In this document: one piece after another, positions 48,159 through 56,279 of the stretch | Position numbering within the stretch: the stretch's first letter is position 1 | Layout of the letters: the number at the start of each line of letters is the position of its first letter | Origin: Holophagales bacterium | GTDB taxonomy: Bacteria; Acidobacteriota; Thermoanaerobaculia; UBA5066 | Length of the DNA: 64,000 nt | NCBI GenBank assembly: GCA_016719485.1 | Contig: JADJZB010000025.1 | Coordinates: 62,001 to 126,000 of the forward strand | Direction of reading: 5' to 3' | Notes under the pieces: model-generated | Told to the model about the DNA's origin: nothing | The model's input: only the letters and a program-made list of their open reading frames with translations | Databases searched by the model: none | Position numbers and translations under genes: made by a program

Positions 48159-49356
48159 GGAGAGGACGTCCCCTGGGCGGCAGGTCGAGCGGGCGCGACT
48201 CGGGGCTCTCGGTGCGCATCGAGTGAAGGCGGAAAGGCTCGCCGTCCCAGCCCGCCCCGTAGACGATCGTCCTGCCGTCCGTCGAGAAGCGCGCCGACAG
48301 GACGAGCCCCCGGCGGAACGTGAGCTGCTTGTAGGACGGAACTCCCGGCCCCGCCGAGCCGTGACCCGCGCGCCAGGCGAGCCCGGCGACGCCGAGCGCG
48401 GCGAGAGCCAGGGCCGCGGCCACGGCGGCCCGGACGACGCGCGCCCGGGCTCCGAGGCGCGGGCGCCGCCGAACGCTCGACGGCCGCGAGAAGCCCTCCG
48501 CGTACTCGCGAAGCTGGAACGCGAGATCCGCCGCCGACTGGAACCGGTCCTCGGGGCTCTTCTCGAGGCAGCGCTTCAGGATCGGCTCGATCTCCTCCGG
48601 AATCGGCGAGGGATCCTCGAGCCGGCTGAGCGGGTCCTCGGCGAGCGTCGCGCTGAGCGACTCGATCGCCGACGGCCTGCGGAAGGCCACCTGCCCCGTC
48701 AGCATTTCGTAGAGGAGCGCCCCGAAGGCGAAGACGTCGGAGCGGTGGTCGATCGGAGCGCCGCGAATCTGCTCCGGCGACATGTATCGCACCGTCCCGA
48801 CGACGATGCCGGAGACCGTGAGGCGGGCGGCGGTCTCGGCCTCCCCGAGGCCCTCGAAGGTGATCGGCTCCCGCGGCTCCACGAGCTTGGCGAGGCCGAA
48901 GTCCAGGAGCTTCACCCTGCCGTCGCGGGTCAGGAAGACGTTCTCGGGCTTCAGGTCGCGGTGGATGACCCCGGCGGTGTGCGCGGCCGCCAGGCCCTGC
49001 GCGATCTCGACCGCCGTCGAGGCGACGGCCTTGATCGGCAGCGGACCGCGGTCGAGCCGGTCCCGGAGCGTCTCTCCGTCGAGGAGCTCGGAGACGAGAT
49101 AGGGGACGCCCTCGTGGCTCCCGACATCGTAGACCGCGAGGACGTTGGGGTGGCTCAGCCGCCCCACCGCCTTCATCTCGACCTCGAACCGCCGGATCCG
49201 GTCGGCGTCGGAGGAGCCGGTCCTCGTCAGGATCTTGATGGCGACGTCGCGGCCGAGGCGGGTGTCGCGGGCGCTCCAGACCTCGCCCATGCCTCCCGCC
49301 CCGATCCTGGCCAGGATCTCGTAGGGTCCGAGTTTCTCGCCGGCCGTCAGCGCCAT
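47680..49356 (-). CDS. PknB-type membrane Ser/Thr protein kinase (3' part out of frame)
   Basis: The N-terminal 395 or so residues are a complete eukaryotic-like kinase: GAGGMGEVW (P-loop, about 19-27), VAIKIL (Lys), HRDLKPENV (catalytic loop, about 133-141), DFGLAKL, and YMSPEQIRG. A single TM helix follows (RAAVAAALALAALGVAGLAW, about 305-325), then the start of a periplasmic propeller (FSTDGRTIVYGAG). After about base 48175 the frame becomes Arg-rich and non-family, ending at 47680; the true continuation lies in the overlapping frame 46749..48158. This is a one-base frameshift, real or an assembly error. Kinases of this type phosphorylate Ser/Thr in regulatory targets. Start ATG 49354-49356. 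Confidence 0.85.
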   Translation of the reverse strand: MALTAGEKLGPYEILARIGAGGMGEVWSARDTRLGRDVAIKILTRTGSSDADRIRRFEVEMKAVGRLSHPNVLAVYDVGSHEGVPYLVSELLDGETLRDRLDRGPLPIKAVASTAVEIAQGLAAAHTAGVIHRDLKPENVFLTRDGRVKLLDFGLAKLVEPREPITFEGLGEAETAARLTVSGIVVGTVRYMSPEQIRGAPIDHRSDVFAFGALLYEMLTGQVAFRRPSAIESLSATLAEDPLSRLEDPSPIPEEIEPILKRCLEKSPEDRFQSAADLAFQLREYAEGFSRPSSVRRRPRLGARARVVRAAVAAALALAALGVAGLAWRAGHGSAGPGVPSYKQLTFRRGLVLSARFSTDGRTIVYGAGWDGEPFRLHSMRTESPESRPLDLPPRGRPLRVVDGRARDLARQEVHLRFPDGWNPRARSTRGRRAAEDPHRRGGRRFFPGRPEPRGEPRGRGPVPPRVPDREDPAPGRGMDQQRPCLARREPRRFHRPPDRRRRPGRDLRRGQDGESGRPLEGLGERARPRLGSRRRRGLVHGDGGLSEQRPLGRRPEG

Positions 49357-49383
49357 CGAACCCCGGATGTTATCGCGGCGCCG

Positions 49384-50142
49384 TCAGAGAACGCGCCGCA
49401 CCGTCCAGAAGTCCCAGGCGAGGTCCGGATGCAGGAGGTAGGCCCAGGGAAGCGTGAAGTAGCCCTTGTCCCCCCAGCGACGCCCCCACGAGTTGCGCAC
49501 CAGGAATCGGCAACTCCGATCGTCGTACCCGACGACGAGGACGGCGTGGCCGCCGAGCGTCTTCTCGCCGCGCGTCGGTATCGGGACCCGCCCCGTCTCG
49601 CGGACCGCGCGGCTCTCGAAGCTCTCGTGGACGGAGATGCCCAGGGTGAACGGGAACCCCTCCGCGAGGCAGCCACGGAGGTGGTCGAGGTCGCGCGGGA
49701 TCCGGTGATAGGCAACGGCCCGCCTCTTCCTCGCCTCGCTGAAGCAGCTCTTCGACGGCCGCTCGGCGAACCGCTCGGGCTTCCACGGCCAGAGACTCTC
49801 GGGACAGACCCCGTTCTTCGCCGCCGCCTTGTAGCCGTCGCGGAGGGAGACGGGGGCGTTCGTCCCGATGGTGTGCTCCTTCGCCCGCTCGACCCAGTAG
49901 AGGAAGAGCCGCGACGGAAGGGGCGCCGCCTCTCCCTGCCGCTTCTCGTCGAACCAGAGGGCCGCGCCGATGGCGTGCGCCGAGCAGGCGTTCAGCGGGC
50001 GCTGGTCCTCGACCGGCGGGCAGAGAGACCGCAGGTCGACCTCGCGGGGAAGCGCCCGCCGCACGTGGCGCGGCGCCGCGTACTGCAGGTCGCGGTGGTC
50101 GGGGACATCGGGGTGCGTGCCGTACGGTCGCGCTCTCTTCAT
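49384..50142 (-). CDS. papain-family (C1A) cysteine protease, no prodomain
   Basis: A 252-residue enzyme with the papain triad: Cys53 in LNACSAHAIGAAL, His199 in GGHAVLVVGYDD and Asn217 in RNSWGRRWGDKGYFTLPW, with oxyanion Gln47 in VEDQRPLNAC. It has the bacterial-type motif rather than the eukaryotic CGSCWA. The domain starts almost at the N-terminus, with no signal peptide and no inhibitory prodomain, so it would be cytosolic or exported by another route. It cleaves proteins or peptides; specificity unknown. It is divergent from the methyltransferase gene with 42 bp between starts, and starts after the kinase gene in the same direction. Start ATG 50140-50142. Confidence 0.85.
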   Translation of the reverse strand: MKRARPYGTHPDVPDHRDLQYAAPRHVRRALPREVDLRSLCPPVEDQRPLNACSAHAIGAALWFDEKRQGEAAPLPSRLFLYWVERAKEHTIGTNAPVSLRDGYKAAAKNGVCPESLWPWKPERFAERPSKSCFSEARKRRAVAYHRIPRDLDHLRGCLAEGFPFTLGISVHESFESRAVRETGRVPIPTRGEKTLGGHAVLVVGYDDRSCRFLVRNSWGRRWGDKGYFTLPWAYLLHPDLAWDFWTVRRVL

Positions 50143-50184
50143 CTGCGGCTCCAGCGGGGGACGGGCGCTATTCTCCCTTCCCTC

Positions 50185-51060
50185 ATGCGTTCCGACGATC
50201 GCCGCGTCGCCCCGTGGCCGAAGCTCGACCCGGCGCGCCGGAGCGCCGAGGTGCGCGCCTACTTCGACCGGCGGGCCGCCGTCTACGACCCCGTCGCCGA
50301 CCGGCCCTACTGGGCCTTCTCCGACCGGGTCCTCCTCGCGCTCCTGCGACGCACGCTCCTCGCGGGCCTCGGCGAAGGTGAAGACCTCCGCATCCTCGAT
50401 GCCGGCGGCGGCACCGGGCGCTGGGCGCTCCGCCTCCTGGGCGAGCTGCCGCGCGCGACCGCCCTCCTCGCCGACGTCTCGCCCGGGATGCTCGAGGTCG
50501 CCCGCCGCAAGGCCGCCCGCACGGGAGCGCGCGACCGTCTCTCGCTCCTCGAGCTCGATCTCAACGCGCCGCTTCCCCGCGGCCTCGGGCGCTTCGACGT
50601 CGTCCTCTGCTTCCACAACGTCGCGGGCCTCGTCGCCGATCCGGCTGCTCTGATGAGGCGGCTCGTCCACGCCACCGCGCCCGGGGGCCGCGTCGCCCTC
50701 GTCCTGCCGAACCTCTGGCAGGCGGCGGCCAAGAGCCTGCGCGACGGCCGCCCCTCCGAGCTCGGCCGCCTGGCGGCCCGGAGCGCCGTCCGCTACGGCG
50801 ACGGCGTTCCGGAGGTTCTCGTCTTCACGCCGTCCGTCGCGCGCCGCTGCCTGGAAGGGGCCGGATGCCGGGATGTGACCGTCCACGGCTTTCCCGTCTC
50901 CGTCCACCCCGAGGGGCCCGGAGAGGATCTCCCCGCGTTCCTCGACGACCCCCGGCTCCTCCGGCGGCTCGTCCCGCTGGAAACGGAGCTCTGCATGCCC
51001 GTCGAGGCCGCGGCGCGCGGGAACAACCTCCTGGCGATCGGGAGACGGCCGGGGAAATAG
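50185..51060 (+). CDS. SAM-dependent methyltransferase (class I)
   Basis: A 291-residue class I methyltransferase. Motif I is LDAGGGTGRWALRLL (about 74-88), followed by the motif II-type LLADVSPGMLEVAR, the acidic loop DLNAPLPRGLGRFDVVLCFHNVAG and RLVHATAPGGRVALVLPN (motif III/post). N-terminal AYFDRRAAVYD is typical of UbiE/COQ5-like and methyltransferase-11 enzymes. The acceptor substrate cannot be named. The start ATG 50185 lies 42 bp from the divergent protease start. It ends 8 bp before the stop of the convergent histidine kinase gene. Confidence 0.82.
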   Translation: MRSDDRRVAPWPKLDPARRSAEVRAYFDRRAAVYDPVADRPYWAFSDRVLLALLRRTLLAGLGEGEDLRILDAGGGTGRWALRLLGELPRATALLADVSPGMLEVARRKAARTGARDRLSLLELDLNAPLPRGLGRFDVVLCFHNVAGLVADPAALMRRLVHATAPGGRVALVLPNLWQAAAKSLRDGRPSELGRLAARSAVRYGDGVPEVLVFTPSVARRCLEGAGCRDVTVHGFPVSVHPEGPGEDLPAFLDDPRLLRRLVPLETELCMPVEAAARGNNLLAIGRRPGK

Positions 51061-51068
51061 AGCCCCGA

Positions 51069-53441
51069 CTACGCGCCCCTGACGGGCAGCGCGAAGGAGA
51101 ACGTCGCGCCCTGGTCCAGCTCTCCCTCGGCCCACACGCGCCCTCCGTGGCGGAGGACGATCCGGCGGACGAGGGCGAGACCGACGCCGGTCCCCTCGAA
51201 CTCGTTCGTGCGGTGCAGGCGGTGGAAGACCCCGAACAGCTTGCCGGCGTGCTCCATGTCGAACCCGACCCCGTTGTCCCGCACGCAGTAGACCGCTTCG
51301 TTCCGTTCGACGCGTCCCTCGACCCGGATCTCGGGCCGGTCCCGGGTCGAGGAGAACTTCACCGCGTTCGAGAGGAGGTTCTCCCAGACCCTCCTGAGGA
51401 GCGCGGCGTCCCCGAAAGCCTCCGGCAGGCGGCCCACCGAGAAGGAAATCCGGGAGCGAGCCCCGGATTCCGGCACGACCTGGACGAACGCCGTTCTCGC
51501 GGCGTGCGCCATGTCCTCCGCCTGGAACACGAGGTCGGTCCGCCCCGTCCTGGCGAAGGTGAGGAGGTCGTCGATCAGCTGCCCCATCCTCTGGGCGTTC
51601 CACCTCATCCGCTCGAAGAGCCGCCGCCCCTCCTCGTCCAGCTGGCCTACATGCGCCTCGCCGATCAGGGCCGAGAACCCGTCGATCGCCCGCAGGGGGG
51701 CCCGGAGCTCGTGCGAGACCGAATACGAGAACGCCTCCAGCTCCCGGTTCGCCTCCCCGAGCCTGGCCTCGAACTGCTTCCGGGCCGAGATGTCCCGGGC
51801 GGCAGCGACCCCTCCAAGGACCTTCCCGTCGGGGTCGCGATAGACGGAAGCATTGACCTCCACCGGCGTCGTCCTGCCGCTGCGGTGCCTGAGCTGGAGC
51901 TCGAAGTCCCGGACGGTCCCCTCGCGGAACACCTGCGAATACCCCTCCCTCGCCCGCTCCGGCTCGGTGAAGTAGTCCAGAAAATCGCTCCCGACGAGGT
52001 CTTCGCGAGGGACGCCCGTTGCGCGGACCGTGGCTTCGTTCACGTCGAGGATCCGTCCTTCCCGGCCGATCGTCATCAGCGGGTCGATGCCCGCTTCGAT
52101 CAGGGACCGGTTGTAGGACGTCGCCTCCCGGAGCTCGGCGGTCCTCTGCGCGATGCGCAGCTCCAGCAGCTCGTTCGCTTCCTGGACCGCCCGTTCGGCC
52201 GCCTTCCGTTCGGTGATGACGTCGAAGACCGCGACGAAGTGCTCCCGTTCCGGGCTGTAGACCGCGATGGAATACCAGTCCTCGACCCCTTTCACGTAGG
52301 TCTCCAGCTTTTCGGGCCTGCCCGTCAGGGCAACCCGGCCGTAGACCTCGAAGAGGTCCGGGCTGGTCTCCCGGATCCCCGGAATCACTTCGGACACCCG
52401 GCGGCCCGCCACGCCGACGAGGCCCGTCTGCGCCTCGAATGCCCGGTTGACGTTCAGGTAGACCCAGTCGACGGGCCGATCGCCGTCGAAGAGCATCCGG
52501 CAATAGGCGAACCCGTTCAGCATGGCGTCGAAGAGGCCGCGATAGGTCTCTTCGCTCTTGCGCAATGCCTCGCGGGATGCGAGGAGGGCCGCTTCCGCCG
52601 CCTTCTGCTCCGTGAGGTCGCGGATGCTCGTGCTGGTTCGTCTCCCCCCCGAGGGGTCGAGAAAGTGAACCGAAGTCACGCCTCCCGCGAAGACGGAACC
52701 GTCGGCCCTGACGCAGTTCAGCTCTCCCCGGAATTCTCCGGTTCGTTCCCGTTCGGCGAGAGCCTCGGGAAGGCGCGGATCTGTCCTGTCCACCACGCCC
52801 GCGCGCCCGATCCGGCGGATCTCCTCCTCGGTCCGCCCGAGCATCCGGCACGCCGCCGGGTTGGCGGCGATGATGTCGCCTCCCGGATCGGTCAGGAAGA
52901 TCGCCTCGCCGCTGTTCACGTAGCTCCTGCGGAAAATCTCGTTCTCCTCCGCGAGGACCTGCTTCTCCCGGGCCCGGTCCGTGATGTCCACGAACGTCAC
53001 GACCGCCGCGACGGGCCTCCCGGCCGCTCCTGGAATCGGTGTCGAGCTGATCGAGATCCACCGGAGCGTCCCGTCCGGCCTGTGGACCCCCATGACCACG
53101 TCCCGAAGGGCCGCGCCGGTCCGGAGCGTCTCCATCGCGGGGTGGGCCTCGCCCGGAAACGGAGAACCGTTCTCTCTGATGGACCTCCACCCGGGATCGA
53201 GCGAGGTGCGACCGGCCATCTGGTCGCGGGTGAGGCCGAGGATCCTCTCCGCCGCCGGGTTGCAGGCGACGATCTCGCCCGTCGCCGCTTGCACCACGAC
53301 ACCCTCGGACAGGGCGTCGAAAGCCGCCACGGCCAGGTCCGGGTCGCAGGCGAACCCGGAACTCCCGCGGGCTTCGGAGGTTGCCCCGCCGGCGGGCGCC
53401 GTCAGCTTGCCGAACTCCTCTTTCCCCGGGGCGGGTGGCAT
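51069..53441 (-). CDS. multi-PAS hybrid-less sensor histidine kinase
   Basis: A 790-residue soluble kinase (no membrane helix). Four PAS domains can be read: about 35-155 (EGVVVQAATGEIVACNPAAERILG), 165-285 (EAIFLTDPGGDIIAANPAACRMLG), 300-415 (DAMLNGFAYCRMLFDGDRPVDW), and 440-560 (IDPLMTIGREGRILDVNEATVRATG). The HisKA box is SVSHELRAPLRAIDGFS (His577), followed by N-box NLLSNAVKFS, G1 DNGVGFDM and G2 GTGVGLAL, so it should be active. It resembles light/oxygen-type PAS kinases and bacteriophytochrome-like kinases in its H-box. No partner regulator is adjacent. A tRNA lies 114 bp upstream. The cytosolic signals (redox, light or ligands) are unknown. Confidence 0.9.
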   Translation of the reverse strand: MPPAPGKEEFGKLTAPAGGATSEARGSSGFACDPDLAVAAFDALSEGVVVQAATGEIVACNPAAERILGLTRDQMAGRTSLDPGWRSIRENGSPFPGEAHPAMETLRTGAALRDVVMGVHRPDGTLRWISISSTPIPGAAGRPVAAVVTFVDITDRAREKQVLAEENEIFRRSYVNSGEAIFLTDPGGDIIAANPAACRMLGRTEEEIRRIGRAGVVDRTDPRLPEALAERERTGEFRGELNCVRADGSVFAGGVTSVHFLDPSGGRRTSTSIRDLTEQKAAEAALLASREALRKSEETYRGLFDAMLNGFAYCRMLFDGDRPVDWVYLNVNRAFEAQTGLVGVAGRRVSEVIPGIRETSPDLFEVYGRVALTGRPEKLETYVKGVEDWYSIAVYSPEREHFVAVFDVITERKAAERAVQEANELLELRIAQRTAELREATSYNRSLIEAGIDPLMTIGREGRILDVNEATVRATGVPREDLVGSDFLDYFTEPERAREGYSQVFREGTVRDFELQLRHRSGRTTPVEVNASVYRDPDGKVLGGVAAARDISARKQFEARLGEANRELEAFSYSVSHELRAPLRAIDGFSALIGEAHVGQLDEEGRRLFERMRWNAQRMGQLIDDLLTFARTGRTDLVFQAEDMAHAARTAFVQVVPESGARSRISFSVGRLPEAFGDAALLRRVWENLLSNAVKFSSTRDRPEIRVEGRVERNEAVYCVRDNGVGFDMEHAGKLFGVFHRLHRTNEFEGTGVGLALVRRIVLRHGGRVWAEGELDQGATFSFALPVRGA

Positions 53442-53554
53442 GCCGGAATCATAGGCGGGCAGCCGGCCCGCAGCCTCGGCTTTCCGTTTTTCGTCAGCCT
53501 CGCCACGGGGGATCGTCCGAAGGGAGAGGATTCAAGGGGGGCGGGGAGAATAAC

Positions 53555-53631
53555 TGGCCTGCCCGAGCGGGCTCGAACCGCTGACCCTCGGCTTAGAAGG
53601 CCGATGCTCTATCCAGCTGAGCTACGGGCAG
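53555..53631 (-). tRNA. tRNA-Arg (anticodon TCT)
   Basis: Read on the minus strand, a full cloverleaf of 77 bases: acceptor CTGCCCG/CGGGCAG, D-stem GCTC/GAGC, anticodon stem TCGGC/GCCGA around loop CTTCTAA (anticodon TCT, decoding AGA), T-stem AGCGG/CCGCT with TTCGAGC loop, discriminator G, and an encoded 3' CCA at 53555-53557. All stems pair fully. Confidence 0.95.
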
Positions 53632-53673
53632 GCGCTCGACCGGACGGAGGGGACTGTAGCAGGAGGGGACGGG

Positions 53674-54450
53674 TCAGCGGGACCGGGCGACGCGACGACG
53701 CAGGGACGGCGGCATCGACTCGGGAAGGCCGCTGCCGGTAGCACTCTTCCGGGATGTCCGAGCCTTCGTTTTTTCCTGCGCCCGGAGCCAGTCGCGAAGG
53801 GTCACCGCGTCGGCGATGCCGGCGTCGGCCCCGGTGAGGGCGACCCTCTCGGGATCCTCCAGGATGGCGAGGCCGCCCACGAGGATCGTGATGTGGGGCG
53901 CTGCCGCCCGGACCTCTGCGATCGTCTGGGCCGCCTCCGGGATGTGACCCGCGAGGGAAAGGGACAGCGCGAGGGCGGCCGGGGGCCGCTGCCGGACGAA
54001 ACGGACGAGCGCTTCCCGGGGAACGTTGGCCCCGAGCGACTCGGCGTCCCATCCGGATTCGCGGGCCACGTCGGCGAGGAAGCGGATACCCAGGTCGTGG
54101 AACTCTCCCGCGAGGCACGCGAAGACGATCCTGGGGGCGGATCCGGCCCGGATGGCCGCGCCACCGGAAGAGCGGGAGAGGACCCGGCTGACGAGGGCCG
54201 TCGCGAGATGCTCCTCGGCGATCGACGCCTCCCCCCGCGTCCACATCCGGCCGACCTCGCAGAGGGCCGGCATGACGAGGTCCCTGACGACGAGGGCCGT
54301 GTCGGCCCCGCGGGAGCGAGAGCGGGAGACCAGCTCCTCTGCGGCCGCTTCGTCCCCTCCGAGGAGGGCGAGGAGGAACGGCCCGGACAGGTCCCCGAGA
54401 TCGGGGCGGGCTTTCCGGGACGTGACGACGCGGGGTCTACCTGTGGCCAC
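53674..54450 (-). CDS. stand-alone B12-binding, CarH-like light-sensing domain protein
   Basis: A 258-residue cobalamin-binding protein. The four-helix cap (about 20-92) carries W70-x9-E80-H81 (MWTRGEASIAEEH), the Wx9EH motif typical of AdoCbl-dependent photoreceptors such as CarH. The Rossmann-like part (about 105-230) has EFHDLG with the lower axial ligand His118, as E-x-H-x-x-G instead of the usual D-x-H-x-x-G, then ESLGANVP and LVGGLAILEDP. The MerR DNA-binding domain that CarH carries is missing, resembling AerR, which works with a separate regulator. A basic C-tail (about 232-258) could contact nucleic acid or a partner. GTG start with GGAG upstream. Role inferred: light-dependent anti-repressor or sensor. 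Confidence 0.8.
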   Translation of the reverse strand: MATGRPRVVTSRKARPDLGDLSGPFLLALLGGDEAAAEELVSRSRSRGADTALVVRDLVMPALCEVGRMWTRGEASIAEEHLATALVSRVLSRSSGGAAIRAGSAPRIVFACLAGEFHDLGIRFLADVARESGWDAESLGANVPREALVRFVRQRPPAALALSLSLAGHIPEAAQTIAEVRAAAPHITILVGGLAILEDPERVALTGADAGIADAVTLRDWLRAQEKTKARTSRKSATGSGLPESMPPSLRRRVARSR

Positions 54451-54495
54451 TCTTCACTCCAACTGCTCTACGCGCGGGTTTCCGGCACGGATTCC

Positions 54496-55248
54496 TCACG
54501 CCTTCACCTCGACCCTGGTCCCTCCCCAGACGTCGAGAACCGCCCCTGTGACGGTCTCGGCGGCGGGCGAGAGGAGGAAGAGAGCGGCGGCCGCGACGTC
54601 GAAGGCGTCGAGCTTCTCCTCGAGCGGCTTCTCGTGCGGGACCCCCTCGAGGTTGCGGGTCCGGTTGTCGGTCGACCCGGGGCAGATGGCGTTGACCGCG
54701 ATTCCGTGCGGCCGCAGCTCGAGCGCGAGGGCCTTCGTCAACCCGACGAGGCCGAACTTGGCGGCGCAGTGCGCCACGACGTTCGCGTCGCCCGCGGTGC
54801 CATGGACCGACGAGACGTTCAGGATGCGGCCCCGGCTCTTCTTCAGCTCGGGGAGCGCGGAGTGGACGAGGAGGTACGTCGCCTTGAGGTTCGTCTCGAG
54901 AACCCGGTCCCACTCCTCCTCGGAGAGCTTCTCGAGAGGCTTCCAGACGAAGACGCCCGCGTTGTTGACGACGGCGTCGAGGCGCCCCGTCTCCTCCACG
55001 GCGCGCGCGACGAGGCGCTCCACGTCGTCCCTGCTCCTCACGTCGGCGGTCACGGCGAGGGCGGTCCCGCCGAGGGAGGCGACCTCCCGGACCACGTCCT
55101 CGAGCTGCTCCGCGGTCCGGGAGGCGAGGACGACGGTCGCGCCGGCCCGGGCCGCGGCGAGCGCGATGGCGCGGCCGATTCCCCGACCGGCTCCGGTCAC
55201 GACGACGGTCTTCCCGGCAAGCACCTTCTGTTCCGCTGGCACGCTCAT
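54496..55248 (-). CDS. SDR-family protein with Tyr to His change at the catalytic site
   Basis: A 250-residue classical SDR fold: TGAGRGIG (18-25), NNAG (95-98), Ser147 and Lys164. The catalytic Tyr position is His160 in VVAHCAAKFG, where the family has YxxxK; the change comes from codon CAC. Either the enzyme has altered chemistry, or it is non-enzymatic or pseudo. The C-terminus (NAICPGSTDNRTRNLEGVP; GAVLDVWGGTRVEV) is otherwise typical of FabG-like dehydrogenases. I chose ATG 55246-55248; an alternative in-frame ATG at 55291-55293 would add 15 unconserved residues. It is divergent from the esterase gene. Confidence 0.82.
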   Translation of the reverse strand: MSVPAEQKVLAGKTVVVTGAGRGIGRAIALAAARAGATVVLASRTAEQLEDVVREVASLGGTALAVTADVRSRDDVERLVARAVEETGRLDAVVNNAGVFVWKPLEKLSEEEWDRVLETNLKATYLLVHSALPELKKSRGRILNVSSVHGTAGDANVVAHCAAKFGLVGLTKALALELRPHGIAVNAICPGSTDNRTRNLEGVPHEKPLEEKLDAFDVAAAALFLLSPAAETVTGAVLDVWGGTRVEVKA

Positions 55249-55397
55249 CCGCTTCAGGCCTCCCGCGCCGGGATCCTCCGCGGTGGCGCTCATCTCGTCG
55301 CCGAACGGTCTTCCGCGGAGGACGAACGCGAATCCGGCGGAGGCTAGCACGCCGGATCGCTTCCGGCGGACACCTACAATCCCTGCGGGAGGCACTC

Positions 55398-56279
55398 CTG
55401 AGACCCACACCGCTCCTCGCCGCCGTGCTCCTCGTCGCCTCCGCCGGGGCCCAGGCAGAGCCGCGCCTCGAAACGAGGCTGGTCGCTTCGCCCTACCTCC
55501 CGGAGCCGGCCCGGGTCGTCGTCCAGCTCCCGCCCTCCTACACGGAAGCGCCGGGGCGTCGCTATCCGGTCCTCTATTTCCTTCACGACGGGTTCGGCAA
55601 CGAGGAGACGCTCTCCAGGCGTGGAATCGCCGCACTGCTGGACGCCGAGATGGCGGCCGGCCGCCTGCCCGAGATGCTCGTCGTGTCGCCGCGCGGCGTG
55701 GGCACCTGGTTCACCGATTCCGACGACGGGAAGGTGAAGTACGGCGCGTTCCTCGGGTCCACGCTCGTCCCGTTCGTCGACGACGCCTTCCGGACGCTCC
55801 CGCGCCGGTCCGCCCGCGCCGTTGCCGGGATCTCGATGGGCGGGTACGGCGCCATCCGCTGGGGGCTCCGCTCGCCGGAGCTCTTCACCGTAGCCGCCGG
55901 ACTCTCCGCGGCCGTCCAGCAGCTCTCCCGCCGCTCCCACGAGACCCTGCCGTTCCTCGTCCGCCCGGCGTTCCGGCGCGTCTTCGGCGAAAGCGCCGCA
56001 ACCGGCCCCTGGCAGCGCCACGACCTCGCCGCGATCCTCCTCGACGATCCCGGTCTCGCCGGCCGCGCACCCGAGCTCCTCCTGCGGTGCGGGACCGAAG
56101 ACAAGTACCTCCTCTCCGACGTCGGTGCGTACTTCCACAAGCTCGTCGTCGCGCTCGGCGGCCGGAGCGAGCTCGTGCTCGAGCCCGGGGGCCACGACTG
56201 GGCCTACTGGCGCTCCGTCTTCGTGCCGTTCGCCGCGGACGTGGCACGCCGCCTCGACCGGGCACGGGAGGCCGGGTGA
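55398..56279 (+). CDS. secreted esterase (PF00756, esterase D/antigen 85-like)
   Basis: About 293 residues. The catalytic Ser is in AGISMGGYGA, His in PGGHDWAYW, and an acidic residue near TEDKYLL, the esterase-D arrangement. I read the start as the CTG at 55398 because GGGAGG lies five bases upstream and translation from there gives a proper signal peptide (LRPTPLLAAVLLVASAGAQA). A GTG at 55425 would cut the signal to 11 residues without the basic n-region and without a ribosome-binding site. It probably hydrolyses an ester of a sugar or small acyl group outside the cytoplasm. The gene overlaps the HAD gene by 4 bp and is divergent from the SDR gene. Confidence 0.8.
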   Translation: MRPTPLLAAVLLVASAGAQAEPRLETRLVASPYLPEPARVVVQLPPSYTEAPGRRYPVLYFLHDGFGNEETLSRRGIAALLDAEMAAGRLPEMLVVSPRGVGTWFTDSDDGKVKYGAFLGSTLVPFVDDAFRTLPRRSARAVAGISMGGYGAIRWGLRSPELFTVAAGLSAAVQQLSRRSHETLPFLVRPAFRRVFGESAATGPWQRHDLAAILLDDPGLAGRAPELLLRCGTEDKYLLSDVGAYFHKLVVALGGRSELVLEPGGHDWAYWRSVFVPFAADVARRLDRAREAG

